DNA from: Bdellovibrionales bacterium
GTDB lineage: Bacteria > Pseudomonadota > Alphaproteobacteria > UBA9219
Direction: 5' to 3'
NCBI GenBank assembly: GCA_041662785.1
Contig: JBAZRW010000001.1
Span: forward strand, 372,001-436,000
Length of the DNA: 64,000 nt
Both the position numbers and the translations under genes were made by a program. Of the stretch, positions 39,266-48,230 are shown piece by piece (the first letter of the stretch is position 1; the number at the start of each line of letters is the position of its first letter). The notes under the pieces were generated by a model. The model ran no database searches. It was not told where the DNA came from and worked only from the letters and a program-made list of their open reading frames with translations.

Positions 39266-40753
39266 TTGACGTTGACCGCGCAAACGCCCCCCCTTCCTGA
39301 TAATAAAACCATCGTTGCGTTGGCCTCGGCCTTTGGACGCGCGGGCGTTGCCGTTGTGCGGATTTCTGGCCCTCGCGCCGCCTCTGTTTTTCCTGCCCTT
39401 TGCCGTCCCGCAACCCTCCCCGCGCCGCGCCGCGCTACCTTGCGCGACATTGTTGATCCGGCCAACGATGAGCTGATCGACCATGCGCTCGTCCTTTGGT
39501 TTCCCGCGCCGCACAGCTTTACGGGCGAGGACGTGGTGGAGCTTCACCTGCACGGAGGTCGCGCCATTATTCGCGCCACGCTTGAGGCCCTCACGCGCCT
39601 TGACGGCTTTGCCCTTGCGCAAGCGGGCGAGTTTTCTCGCCGCGCCTTTGACAACGGCAAGATGGATTTAACCGAGGCCGAGGGTATCGCCGATCTGGTG
39701 GACGCCGAAACAGCAGCGCAGCGGCGGCAAGCCCTGCGGCAGATGGACGGCGCGTTGGGGCGGCTTTATCACGGCTGGGCCGAAAGCTTGACCCAAAGCC
39801 TAGCTTATATCGAAGCCGAAATAGATTTTGCGGATGAGGACATCCCCGCCGACCTGACCCAAGGCCGCCTAGCCGCCGTTCGCGCCGTTCTGGCCGAGAT
39901 GGAAGGCCATCTTGCCGACAACCATCGTGGCGAACGCTTGCGTGAGGGTTTCACGGTGGCGCTTTTGGGAGCGCCGAACGCGGGCAAGTCTAGTCTGCTT
40001 AATGCGTTGGCGCAGCGTGAGGCCGCCATCGTCTCGCCTATCGCCGGAACAACGCGCGATGTGATCGAGGTTGATTTGGATTTGGGCGGCTGCCCCGTTT
40101 GCGTGATTGACACGGCGGGTCTTCGCGAAAGCGCCGACGAAATCGAAAGCGAAGGCGTGCGCCGCGCCCTTGCCCGCGCCCAGCAAGCCGACCTTAAACT
40201 CCTGTTATTCGATGGCAGCGTGGCGCAGCCGTTCGACGAGGCGACGATGGCGCTGGCGGACAAAGACGCGCTGGTTGTGGTGAATAAAGCGGATGTAAGA
40301 AGGATACAGGATTCAGGATTCGGGATTCAGGGGCGTCTTCCCTCTTTTTCTTCTCCTTGTCCTCCTTCACCCCTTCGTCATCCCCGCGAAAGCGGGGATC
40401 CCGTTTTTTTAAACGGCGAAAAAGAAAACCAAAAAACAAGTATAGAAAAAAAGAGACCCCTCCTTATCTCCGCCAAAACAGGCGAAGGGATGGTGCTGCT
40501 GCTTGCCAGCCTTGTTCAGGAAATCGAAGGGCGCTTTATGGCCAGCGAGTCTCCGCCCCTTACGCGCCTGCGCCACCGCGAGGCTGTTGAGGCGTGCGCC
40601 GCGCTGCTTCGCCGTGCACTCGTTGCGCGTGAAACGGAATTGTGTGCCGAGGACCTTCGCGTGGCCGTCCGCGCTCTTGGCCGCATCACGGGCCGCGTGG
40701 ATGTTGAAGACCTCCTCGACATTATCTTCAGCAGCTTTTGCGTTGGGAAGTGA
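39266..40753 (+). CDS. mnmE: tRNA-modification GTPase MnmE with in-frame repeat insertion
   Basis: With MnmG it adds the carboxymethylaminomethyl group at U34 of certain tRNAs. N-terminal formyl-THF-binding domain (SAFGRAGVAVVRISGP), central helical domain, G domain (G1 GAPNAGKSS near residue 235, G3 DTAG, G4 NKAD 340-343, G5 SAK 402-404) and the C-terminal Cys motif FCVGK. It is 495 residues, about 40 longer than usual. The excess lies between G4 and G5 and is made of repeat DNA (40298-40468). The start is TTG at 39266 after TAAGG. The frame is intact to the end, so the protein is probably made. Confidence 0.95.
   Translation: MTLTAQTPPLPDNKTIVALASAFGRAGVAVVRISGPRAASVFPALCRPATLPAPRRATLRDIVDPANDELIDHALVLWFPAPHSFTGEDVVELHLHGGRAIIRATLEALTRLDGFALAQAGEFSRRAFDNGKMDLTEAEGIADLVDAETAAQRRQALRQMDGALGRLYHGWAESLTQSLAYIEAEIDFADEDIPADLTQGRLAAVRAVLAEMEGHLADNHRGERLREGFTVALLGAPNAGKSSLLNALAQREAAIVSPIAGTTRDVIEVDLDLGGCPVCVIDTAGLRESADEIESEGVRRALARAQQADLKLLLFDGSVAQPFDEATMALADKDALVVVNKADVRRIQDSGFGIQGRLPSFSSPCPPSPLRHPRESGDPVFLNGEKENQKTSIEKKRPLLISAKTGEGMVLLLASLVQEIEGRFMASESPPLTRLRHREAVEACAALLRRALVARETELCAEDLRVAVRALGRITGRVDVEDLLDIIFSSFCVGK
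40303..40330. repeat. GGATTC-type tandem tract inside mnmE
   Basis: Units ATACAG, GATTCAG, GATTCGG, GATTCAG in a row, encoding IQDSGFGIQ. In reverse complement it matches the GAATGCC/GAATCCT tract at 15546-15583. Confidence 0.7.
40376..40410. repeat. palindromic repeat unit inside mnmE
   Basis: CGTCATCCCCGCGAAAGCGG followed by GGATCCCG and a T run: an intact unit of the dispersed palindrome family, read in frame as HPRESGDPVF within the G domain. It is the only copy in this window that lies within a protein-coding frame. Confidence 0.9.
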
Positions 40754-40760
40754 GGGCGGC

Positions 40761-41222
40761 CTACTCGAGCGCGAGGCGCTCCAGCTTTTCTTGTGAGGCC
40801 GTCAGTGGCTTTTGGGGGGCGTTGAGGGCTGCGCCCGCTAGTTTTTGAACGTCCTCAAACGTTGTAACGACGCCAACAAGCGACACCCCCACAGCACAGG
40901 CGATGGCTCGTCCTAATGTGTCGATCATTTCCCTTGGCTCCTTTTCATAGAGGGGCCGCGCTGCCTCATGGGTCATAAAGCCAAGGAGCGTTCGCGCCGC
41001 TCTTTCCTTTTGTTCGCTCCCCGGCACGGCATAGCGATGGGCAAGATTAATGAAACCAAAGGTCGTGGCCGGATCAACGTTAAAGGCGCTCTCTGCGCCG
41101 TCAAGAAGGATGTTGATGAGCTCTTCTTCGCGTTGGTCGTGGGGCTGTGCGTGGCAAAGCGCGTTTCTCGTCTTCCAAAGAAAAGCCATCATGGCTTTGG
41201 CATTTTTGTCTATAGGGCTCAT
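40761..41222 (-). CDS. hypothetical protein between mnmE and mnmG
   Basis: A 153-residue mostly helical soluble protein I do not recognise. It has a short hydrophobic stretch (AIACAVGVSLVGVVTTF, about residues 108-124) that may be buried or membrane-associated. The gene points against mnmE and mnmG and separates two genes that are usually adjacent. Only a weak ribosome site precedes the ATG. The 7-base gap to the mnmE stop means the two transcripts converge. Confidence 0.65.
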   Translation of the reverse strand: MSPIDKNAKAMMAFLWKTRNALCHAQPHDQREEELINILLDGAESAFNVDPATTFGFINLAHRYAVPGSEQKERAARTLLGFMTHEAARPLYEKEPREMIDTLGRAIACAVGVSLVGVVTTFEDVQKLAGAALNAPQKPLTASQEKLERLALE

Positions 41223-41346
41223 GTAAATATCTTTCTTTTTAGGTCATAAAACGCTATGACGAACGCGAATTCTACCCTACGAACGGGGGCAAGTCAACAA
41301 ACGGCCTTGGATAACCGCCATGGTTTTGATTCCGGAAGAAATAAAG

Positions 41347-43242
41347 ATGAACAGCCAACAACGCGACCGTGCCGCGCCAAACGCCGCTTATGACGTGATC
41401 GTGATCGGTGGGGGGCATGCGGGCTGCGAGGCCGCCGCCGCCGCCGCGCGGCTGGGCGCGAAGACGCTGCTGGCCACGCTGTCCATCGCGACACTGGGCG
41501 AGATGTCGTGCAATCCTGCCATTGGCGGCCTTGGCAAGGGCCAATTGGTACGCGAGATCGATGCGCTGGATGGGCTGATGGGGCGTGTGGCGGATGCGGC
41601 GGGCATTCACTTCCGCGTTTTGAACCAGAGCAAAGGCGCGGCGGTGCGTGGACACCGCTGTCAGGCCGACCGCAAGCTGTACCGCGAAGCGATGCGCGAA
41701 ACCCTTTTTGCCCAAGAAAACCTGACCATTTTAGAAATGTCGGTTGAAGATTTGACGCGTGGTGAGGACGGCGTTTTCACCATCACCTCGGCGGCGGGCG
41801 CGTCTTTGACGGGCGCGGCCGTGATCGTGACCACCGGCACTTTCCTCAATGGCCTGATGCATATCGGCGAGGATAAAATCATCGGCGGGCGCGTGGGTGA
41901 GCCGCCTTCCGTGGGATTGGCGGCGGCGCTGCGAGCGCTGGGCTTTCCTTTGGGGCGCCTCAAGACGGGGACGCCCGCAAGGCTTTCCAGCAAAACAATC
42001 GATTGGGCCGTTTTAGAAAAGCAGGAGGGCGACAACCCACCCGAACCTTTTTCCATGATGACAAGCTCTATCACAAACCGCCAGATCGCTTGCGGCATCA
42101 CGCACACCTCGCCGGAAATGCACGCGATTATCCACGCCAATTTGCACCGCGCTCCCCTTTATTCGGGGCAGATTCAAGGCATAGGGCCGCGTTATTGCCC
42201 GTCAATCGAAGACAAAGTCGTGCGTTTTGCCAGCCGCGAGAGGCATCAGGTTTTCTTAGAGCCCGAAGGCCTAGACGATGACACCGTTTATCCCAACGGG
42301 ATTTCGACCTCCCTGCCCCGCGATGTGCAGGATGCGATGATCCATTCCATCCGCGGCTTGGAAAAGGTCGAAATCCTGCGCTATGGTTACGCCGTTGAGT
42401 ATGATTATTGCGACCCGCGAGAGCTTCGCGCGACGTTGGAGACCAAGCGTGTCGCGGGGCTATACTTTGCGGGGCAGATCAACGCCACCACGGGTTATGA
42501 GGAAGCGGCGGCGCAAGGCCTGATGGCAGGCTTGAATGCCGCGCTGAAGGTCGCGGGGCGCGAGCCTTTTGTTCTGGGGCGCGATGAGGCCTATATCGGC
42601 GTGATGATCGACGACTTGATCACCAAGGGCACGAGCGAGCCTTACCGCATGTTCACCTCACGCGCCGAATACCGCCTTATCCTGCGTGCGGACAACGCCG
42701 ATCAGCGGCTCACGCCGCGCGGGTTGGCCATCGGGTGCGTCGGTGCTGACAGGAAGCGTGTTTTTGAGGCCAAAAGCGAGGCGCTGACGCAGGCAAGGGC
42801 GCAGATGGACGCCCTGACCGCCACGCCGCAAGAACTGGCTCAGGCGGGCTTTAAAATCAATCAGGACGGCATCCGGCGCTCGGCCCGTGAGCTTTTGGCG
42901 CATCAAGAGTTTTCTTTTGAGCGTCTGGAGGGCTATTGGCCCGCGCTGAAGGCCCTTTCCCCTGCCGTCAAGGCGCAGATGGAGATTGAAAGCGCCTATG
43001 CGGGCTATATTCAGCAGCAAGAGGCGGATATTCGTGCCTATCGCCGCGATGAGGCGCTCACCCTCCCCGCCGATCTGGACTATGGCGCGGTGGGCGGGCT
43101 TTCCACCGAAATCCGGCAAAAGCTTGAGGCCGTGCGGCCTGAAACATTGGGTACAGCGGGGCGTATCCCGGGCGTAACGCCAGCGGCCATTATGGCGCTT
43201 TTACGCTTTACGAAAAGGCGCAAAGAAAGGGTACAAGAATGA
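41347..43242 (+). CDS. mnmG: tRNA uridine-34 modification enzyme MnmG (GidA)
   Basis: FAD-dependent partner of MnmE. The Rossmann motif [14 protein letters not shown] lies near residue 17; [20 protein letters not shown] and [20 protein letters not shown] are family signatures. The ATG at 41347 (GGAAG site) gives 631 residues; the frame opens earlier at 41320. The stop overlaps the rsmG start as ATGA. Confidence 0.98.
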   Translation: MNSQQRDRAAPNAAYDVIVIGGGHAGCEAAAAAARLGAKTLLATLSIATLGEMSCNPAIGGLGKGQLVREIDALDGLMGRVADAAGIHFRVLNQSKGAAVRGHRCQADRKLYREAMRETLFAQENLTILEMSVEDLTRGEDGVFTITSAAGASLTGAAVIVTTGTFLNGLMHIGEDKIIGGRVGEPPSVGLAAALRALGFPLGRLKTGTPARLSSKTIDWAVLEKQEGDNPPEPFSMMTSSITNRQIACGITHTSPEMHAIIHANLHRAPLYSGQIQGIGPRYCPSIEDKVVRFASRERHQVFLEPEGLDDDTVYPNGISTSLPRDVQDAMIHSIRGLEKVEILRYGYAVEYDYCDPRELRATLETKRVAGLYFAGQINATTGYEEAAAQGLMAGLNAALKVAGREPFVLGRDEAYIGVMIDDLITKGTSEPYRMFTSRAEYRLILRADNADQRLTPRGLAIGCVGADRKRVFEAKSEALTQARAQMDALTATPQELAQAGFKINQDGIRRSARELLAHQEFSFERLEGYWPALKALSPAVKAQMEIESAYAGYIQQQEADIRAYRRDEALTLPADLDYGAVGGLSTEIRQKLEAVRPETLGTAGRIPGVTPAAIMALLRFTKRRKERVQE

Positions 43243-43940
43243 CGGATTCTTTTTCTTCTCCCCCCGTTTCTTGTGAAACAGAGGTCTCGGACGGCGGCCT
43301 TGCAGCCTTTAAGGCCAGCTTCCCCGTTGCCCGTGAAACGATGGAAAAGCTGGAGAGCTACGCCGCCCTTTTGCGGGAAGAAAACGAAAAGATCAATTTG
43401 GTGGCGGCCAGCACCCTGCCCTGCCTGTGGGAGCGGCACTTTCTGGACTCGGCGCAGCTTTTCCCTCTGATCCCCTCGCCCAAGACGGCGCGGCTTATCG
43501 ATCTAGGCTCAGGCGCGGGCTTTCCCGCGCTGGTTTTAGCCATCATGGGCGTGGCCGAGGTGCATTGTGTTGAAAGCACAGGCAAAAAGGCAAGATTTTT
43601 GGAGGCCGTAGCCAAAGGGCTGGCCCTTCCCGTCACGGTGCATCAGGATCGAATTGAAGCCCTTAAGGGCCTGAAGGGCGATGTTGTGACCGCGCGGGCG
43701 CTGGCCGCCCTTCCCGATTTATTGGGGCTTGCCGCCCCTTTTATGAAAAAAGACTCCATCGGCCTCTTTTTAAAGGGCGAAAAGGCCGATGCGGAATTGA
43801 CAGAGGCGCATAAATATTGGACATTCAGTGTTGAAAAAAGGGAGAGCCTAACCTCCCCAACAAGCGTTATTTTGCAAATAAGCGACCTGAAAGCGCGTCC
43901 AAAACATGACAGAAAACGCCCCGTATCCAACAAAAAATGA
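43239..43940 (+). CDS. rsmG: 16S rRNA (guanine-527-N7) methyltransferase
   Basis: Methylates G527 in 16S rRNA with S-adenosylmethionine. Class I methyltransferase motif [15 protein letters not shown] near residue 88; NLVAAS and [11 protein letters not shown] are typical RsmG features, and TARALAALP follows. The 233 residues are near normal, with a basic tail that overlaps the parA start by 35 bases. Translationally coupled to mnmG. Confidence 0.95.
   Translation: MTDSFSSPPVSCETEVSDGGLAAFKASFPVARETMEKLESYAALLREENEKINLVAASTLPCLWERHFLDSAQLFPLIPSPKTARLIDLGSGAGFPALVLAIMGVAEVHCVESTGKKARFLEAVAKGLALPVTVHQDRIEALKGLKGDVVTARALAALPDLLGLAAPFMKKDSIGLFLKGEKADAELTEAHKYWTFSVEKRESLTSPTSVILQISDLKARPKHDRKRPVSNKK
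43265..43340. promoter_or_regulatory. two candidate degenerate parS sites
   Basis: GTTTCTTGTGAAACA at 43266-43280 and CGTTGCCCGTGAAACG at 43325-43340 match the ParB target TGTTTCACGTGAAACA at about 13 and 12 of 16 positions. They lie inside the 5' part of rsmG, 600 bases before parA. A similar 12/16 site is at 40621-40636. None is perfect, so they may be chance matches. Confidence 0.3.
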
Positions 43941-44736
43941 CGCTTCTTGTCGTGTGATCGCTGTCGTCAATCAAAAGGGCGGCGTCGGGAAAACAACCAC
44001 GACGGTCAATCTGGCGACGGCCATGGCGGCGGTGGGCAAGCGCGTTCTTATCGTTGATGCCGATCCGCAAGGCAACGCCTCGACCGGCTTTGGCTTTTCG
44101 CGAAGCGAGCGCGGCGTTGGCTGTTATGAGCTTATGTTTGATGGGCTGGCGGTTGAGGACGTGGCTGTCGCCACCCCTATCCCCAATCTTTCGATTATCA
44201 CATCCTCTGCCGATTTGGCGGGCGCGGAGATTCAACTGGTGAATATCGAACAGCGTGAATCGCGCATGCGTGCGGCGTTAGAGCGCAGCGCGAAGGATTA
44301 CGATTTTATTTTGATCGATTGCCCCCCCTCATTGAACCTTATCACGCTCAACGCGCTGGTCGCGGCGCATGCGCTGCTGGTTCCTTTGCAGGTGGAGTTC
44401 TATGCGCTGGAAGGAATGAGCAGCCTTTTACAGACCGTCGATGCCGTTCGCGCACGGTTCAATCCGATGCTAGAGATACAAGGGGTTGTGTTGACCATGT
44501 TTGACAAACGCAACAGTTTGTCGGAAGCGGTCGCCAGCGATGTCCGCGCCTTTTTTGGTGAGCAGGTATATGAAACAGAGATTCCGCGCAACGTGCGCGT
44601 GTCCGAAGCGCCGTCCCACGGCAAGCCTGTTTTGCTTTACGATCTAAAATGTTCTGGCAGCCGCGCCTATATGCTTTTGGCGGGCGAGTTTTTGCGCCGT
44701 GAGGAAGATAAGGCGCAAGAGGCTGATGCCGCGTAA
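43906..44736 (+). CDS. parA: chromosome-partitioning ATPase ParA
   Basis: A 276-residue deviant Walker-A ATPase that moves ParB-parS complexes. VVNQKGGVGKTTTTVNLA near residue 20 is the signature, followed by DADPQGNASTGFG and DCPPSLNLITLNAL. The start lies inside the end of rsmG. parB follows after 26 bases. Confidence 0.97.
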   Translation: MTENAPYPTKNDASCRVIAVVNQKGGVGKTTTTVNLATAMAAVGKRVLIVDADPQGNASTGFGFSRSERGVGCYELMFDGLAVEDVAVATPIPNLSIITSSADLAGAEIQLVNIEQRESRMRAALERSAKDYDFILIDCPPSLNLITLNALVAAHALLVPLQVEFYALEGMSSLLQTVDAVRARFNPMLEIQGVVLTMFDKRNSLSEAVASDVRAFFGEQVYETEIPRNVRVSEAPSHGKPVLLYDLKCSGSRAYMLLAGEFLRREEDKAQEADAA

Positions 44737-44762
44737 TGAGTTGTGTTTAAAAAGGAAAAGAC

Positions 44763-45683
44763 ATGAACGCAAAAGCCAACATAAAACCAGCCCCCCTTGG
44801 CCGCGGCCTTTCCGCCCTTTTCGGGGATACAGACGCGTCTTACAGGCCGCAAACCGTGTCTCGCGCCGCTCCCGCCGCCGTGAAGCCCGCGCAGGACGGG
44901 ACCACGATTCAGTCCTTGCCGATTGAGTGGATTCAGCCGGGGGCCTACCAGCCCCGCCGTCATTTCGATGCCGAATCAATCCAAGAGCTAGCCAATTCGA
45001 TCAAAGAATGTGGCGTTTTGCAGCCCCTTATGGTGCGACCCATCGCCGGTGAAAAAGACTCCTATGAAATCATCGCGGGTGAGCGCCGCTGGCGCGCATC
45101 GCAAAAGGCAGGGCTTCATCAGGTTCCCGTGATCGTGAAGGCGATGACGGATCGTGAGGCGATGGAAATCGGCCTGATCGAGAACGTGCAACGTCAGGAC
45201 CTCTCGCCGCTTGAGGAGGCCGAGGGCTATAGACGGCTGTTGGAAGAGTTCAACCACACGCAAGAAAATCTGGCCAAAATCGTCGGGAAAAGCCGCCCGC
45301 ACATTACGAATTTTCTGCGGCTTTTAAAATTGCCGGACAGCGTTAAGGCCATGCTGGATTCCGGCGCGATCACCATGGGCCATGCGCGGGTCGTGATTAC
45401 GGCCAAGGATCCCGAAGCGTTGGCCAATGAAATTTTGAAAAAAGGGCTTAGTGTTCGCCAAGCCGAGGCGCTGGCCAAAAAAGAATCCGATGGCCGTTTT
45501 GCGAAGAAGGAGAGGGCGTCCACCAGCAGTGATCCCAACATCCTTGCGCTAGAGCGCGACATTGGCCGTTCACTGGGGTTGAAGATCAAGATCCACGTGC
45601 TGACCTCAACGACCGGAACGCTGACACTTCACTACAACGACCTTGATCAGCTGGAAGGCGTTTTGAAAAAATTGCAGGCGTAG
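44763..45683 (+). CDS. parB: chromosome-partitioning protein ParB
   Basis: A 306-residue CTP-dependent DNA clamp that loads at parS. Chromosomal ParB features are RGLSALFGD at the N-terminus, PRRHFDAESIQELANSIKE, GERRWRASQKAG with the CTP-binding arginines, LIENVQRQDLSPLEEAEGY, and a helix-turn-helix near SRPHITNFLRLLKLP. The ribosome site is AAAGGAAAAG. In many relatives holA follows; here a mobile element begins about 20 bases after the stop. Confidence 0.97.
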   Translation: MNAKANIKPAPLGRGLSALFGDTDASYRPQTVSRAAPAAVKPAQDGTTIQSLPIEWIQPGAYQPRRHFDAESIQELANSIKECGVLQPLMVRPIAGEKDSYEIIAGERRWRASQKAGLHQVPVIVKAMTDREAMEIGLIENVQRQDLSPLEEAEGYRRLLEEFNHTQENLAKIVGKSRPHITNFLRLLKLPDSVKAMLDSGAITMGHARVVITAKDPEALANEILKKGLSVRQAEALAKKESDGRFAKKERASTSSDPNILALERDIGRSLGLKIKIHVLTSTTGTLTLHYNDLDQLEGVLKKLQA

Positions 45684-45801
45684 GGGCGGGAGCGGTTTTT
45701 TGGAGCGGTGAAGGGAGCCACATTTAAGCCATAACGCATTGATTTAACGATTGTGACGGCGGCGTGAACTTCAAACATGCCCCCAATTGTGCCCCCAGAC
45801 G

Positions 45802-47034
45802 CTATTTCCACGGCATGTATCGGAAATCTCCTTTGACCCTTTGTCTCATTTCATCAAAATCGACAGGCCTATCTTCGGGGCGCAAAACGTACACGCGTAT
45901 TGAATAAAGCGTTTGGTTGGAGAGCACCTTCATCAGCGACGATTTATGCTCCATTATCGACACAGAGCCCCCCTCTCCGTTTCGAATTCTCACAGCCTGT
46001 TCAAAGCTTTCAGCATTGTGTGCCCTGTCGGGTGATGACGCCGTGCATCCTTCCGATGCGGGGACGAAAGTCCCAACTTTTGTAATGCTCATCTGAGCAC
46101 TCCAAACATTCCAATAAGAAGCTGGGATTTTGTAGTGGTCCGCCCACACTTCTATTTTTTCGTTTAGAGCTTGAAGTCGACCCAAAAAAGCGTCTTTACT
46201 CTCTTCTCCTCTGGCATCAATATATTCAACGTCACCAATTAGTTTTGGCGGCTTCCTTTGTATAATTGCTCGAGCCTTTGCGTGAATTTCGTCCGAACCA
46301 TCTTCTATGGCCAACTCACGAATTTTTTCGTGGACGTATGTGTCGTCATATCTTTCCCATGTGCCGTTAGATATTTTGGTCTCAATTTGATCCGCTTCGC
46401 CTTCCAATCGACCGTTTTTTAACAAATAGATGAGAACGCAGTTCAAAAGCCACTCCATTGAAACAACGGTCTTGTGATATACGACCTGTTGGTAATCGAA
46501 GAAGCGACCAAGCAACAAATGTTCTGCTGTACGGAGTGCTTTTGCCGTCAAGCATATCTGCTCATCGCGATCTACCCCCATTTGGCTTAGTAGGTAAGGA
46601 AGATCAATAGCACCATAAGGCAGCCCCGTATGGTGGGCCGACCTCATTAAATAATCAATCCGATCTGCATCTAGGTCCGAACTCACGAGATTTGCAAAAC
46701 GACACGGGGCCTCTCTGTTGAAGATGTTTGAAACCTCCGTCGGTTCAATTCCGTTGTCTATTAAAAGCGCGCGTATGTTGGCATCTTGATCAAGAACGCG
46801 CTTGCTTACCGCCTCATGTTTGAGCGGTTTCAACGGCGGTCCGCCTTCGACTATGGATGCGTTGCAATAACTTCTAATCGCATGTTCCATCGCATGAGAG
46901 AACGGGTAATGGCCTATGTCATGAAGAAGACCCGCAAGGCGAAAAACAACAAAATCTCTCGGAGCAATTGTTATGTTTCGGGAAGCGTATCCAAAAGCAA
47001 CTTGAGGGCGATCAAGTTCGTTTCCATGGCACAT
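45802..47034 (-). CDS. HD-domain phosphohydrolase, N-terminally truncated
   Basis: A 410-residue protein of the COG1078 HD superfamily. The central HD pair is present (LLHDIGHYPFSHAMEH near residue 36), as is the later aspartate region SSDLDADRIDYLMRSAHHTG. Relatives begin with about 80 more residues, including the first metal-binding His in a RFEHSLG-type motif; here the frame begins just before the HD motif with an in-frame stop upstream. It may be inactive, or start differently. The family hydrolyses nucleotides or acts in phage defence; which applies is unknown. AT-rich and in the integrative element. Confidence 0.7.
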   Translation of the reverse strand: MCHGNELDRPQVAFGYASRNITIAPRDFVVFRLAGLLHDIGHYPFSHAMEHAIRSYCNASIVEGGPPLKPLKHEAVSKRVLDQDANIRALLIDNGIEPTEVSNIFNREAPCRFANLVSSDLDADRIDYLMRSAHHTGLPYGAIDLPYLLSQMGVDRDEQICLTAKALRTAEHLLLGRFFDYQQVVYHKTVVSMEWLLNCVLIYLLKNGRLEGEADQIETKISNGTWERYDDTYVHEKIRELAIEDGSDEIHAKARAIIQRKPPKLIGDVEYIDARGEESKDAFLGRLQALNEKIEVWADHYKIPASYWNVWSAQMSITKVGTFVPASEGCTASSPDRAHNAESFEQAVRIRNGEGGSVSIMEHKSSLMKVLSNQTLYSIRVYVLRPEDRPVDFDEMRQRVKGDFRYMPWK

Positions 47035-47066
47035 TCCCCTGATTTGGATTTCCTGCTGTCAAATCA

Positions 47067-47085
47067 TCATACCGATTTGGTATGA
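47067..47085. promoter_or_regulatory. perfect inverted repeat upstream of the HD gene
   Basis: TCATACC-GATTT-GGTATGA: seven-base arms and a five-base centre, 33 bases before the HD gene start. Size and position fit an operator for a dimeric repressor, though a transcript hairpin is also possible. Confidence 0.45.
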
Positions 47086-47211
47086 GCATGGCAATTACAC
47101 ACTCAAGAAAAAAACACGCCCATCGAGAGGTGTTTTTGGAAAGGTTTCATTAACTAATGTCGGCAGGGACGGATTGCGCGTGATTGCGATCTATAAGTAA
47201 CTGATTAGGAA

Positions 47212-47577
47212 TTAAGGCAAAAAGGGAATGGTGTCGATCTCGGTCATCACCTTGTCGGTTTCGGTGAGGGCGACGATGATGCGCTGCCAGTGCATAAGGT
47301 CGTCGCTGGTCAGCTTGCGCCCCTTGCGATCCTTGAGCCATTTCTGCGCGGGTTGATAGCCGCCAATATAAAACTCCCAAGCCACAAGCGGCACATGATC
47401 GAAATACTGCGTGGGGTTGATCCAGACGCGCCCTGTGGCGGCATGGTCCTTTGTCGGCGCGAACCGCAAGGCAATAACCTCGTGATCGCCGGAGACAGGA
47501 TAGGCGGTGATGAGCGTATCCAGTGCGGGGCTTTCCATCAGATGTAGGGCGCGAAGCTTGCCTCCCTGTGTGGCCAA
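47212..47577 (-). pseudogene. C-terminal fragment of a DNA methylase/restriction enzyme
   Basis: A 121-residue frame with FYIGGYQPAQKWLKDRKGR and LMHWQRIIVALTETDKVMTEID, a pattern I know from the extreme C-terminus of large type ISP or N6-adenine restriction-modification proteins. The rest of that protein (many hundreds of residues) is absent: directly upstream is a tRNA-like 3' end, so the gene was cut by recombination. Confidence 0.7.
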
Positions 47578-47610
47578 CGCATGAAACGTCGCCTTATCCT
47601 TGCTAAAGAC

Positions 47611-47644
47611 GTGATCGTCGGTTCAATCCCTATCGGCAGCACCA
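47611..47644 (+). repeat. tRNA 3'-end fragment
   Basis: The sequence ends GGTTCAATCCCTATCGGCAGCACCA: a T-loop GGTTCAATCC, a 3' acceptor strand CGGCAGC, discriminator A and CCA. No D-arm or anticodon arm precedes it. It is not the end of tRNA-Gly(CCC), tRNA-Leu or tRNA-Lys in this window. Such orphan ends are typical attachment-site scars from an element that integrated in another tRNA. Confidence 0.65.
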
Positions 47645-47819
47645 GTTTTCGAGATAATATCAATAGGTTACAAGCGGTCGCGCTGAGAGGCTTTTTGTCG
47701 TTCATTCTGGGGGAAGCAGGGCGGAAGCATAAAACCCCAAAAAGTATCTTTTAAAAACCGCCAAGCTTCACAATTTATGCTAAGAAACGTTCGTTCAAGC
47801 TTTCCGGATAGTGCCCATT

Positions 47820-48230
47820 ATGTCCAGAGACGACTTTACCGAGGCAACAAAAAACAAACTCGCCAAAGCTGTGGGGTGGTTGTGCTCGAACCCAAAATGC
47901 CAAAAAGTAACAGTGGGCTCAAATTCTGATCACACAGGTATTATAAATGTTGGGGTTGCCTGCCATAAGGACCAGCTTATTCACTCCAATCTGCCAGTCC
48001 AATCAAAACGCGGCATTCTTACGATCCTTGTTTTAAATGGATATATTTTGGAAGCAGGCCTTGTTCTTTCTGGGGTCCAGACATGGATGGCAGAGGCGCA
48101 GAAAAAACAATGGATGCTACAACAATCACTATATGAATTAGAAGAATGGCTGACCCTTCTCCCCTTTACAGACCGCCCGGAGGCAGCGTTAGATGGGGCA
48201 GGATTATTGGCAGCAACCTTGACAAGGTGA
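47820..48230 (+). pseudogene. HNH-type nuclease N-terminal fragment in a chimeric frame
   Basis: The first about 50 residues (SRDDFTEATKNKLAKAVGWL, CSNPKCQKVTVG, NVGVACH) match the opening of HNH-endonuclease-type proteins with a CxxxxC zinc pair. After that the similarity stops and the frame continues into unrelated sequence ending AALDGAGLLAATLTR. The HNH catalytic part is missing. From 47981 it overlaps the prim-pol remnant on the other strand; at most one of them is native there. Confidence 0.55.

Noticed and set aside
40298..40468. The mnmE insertion as an intein or intron
   Set aside because: It is too short, has no splicing residues or intron ends, and its content is plainly repeat DNA.
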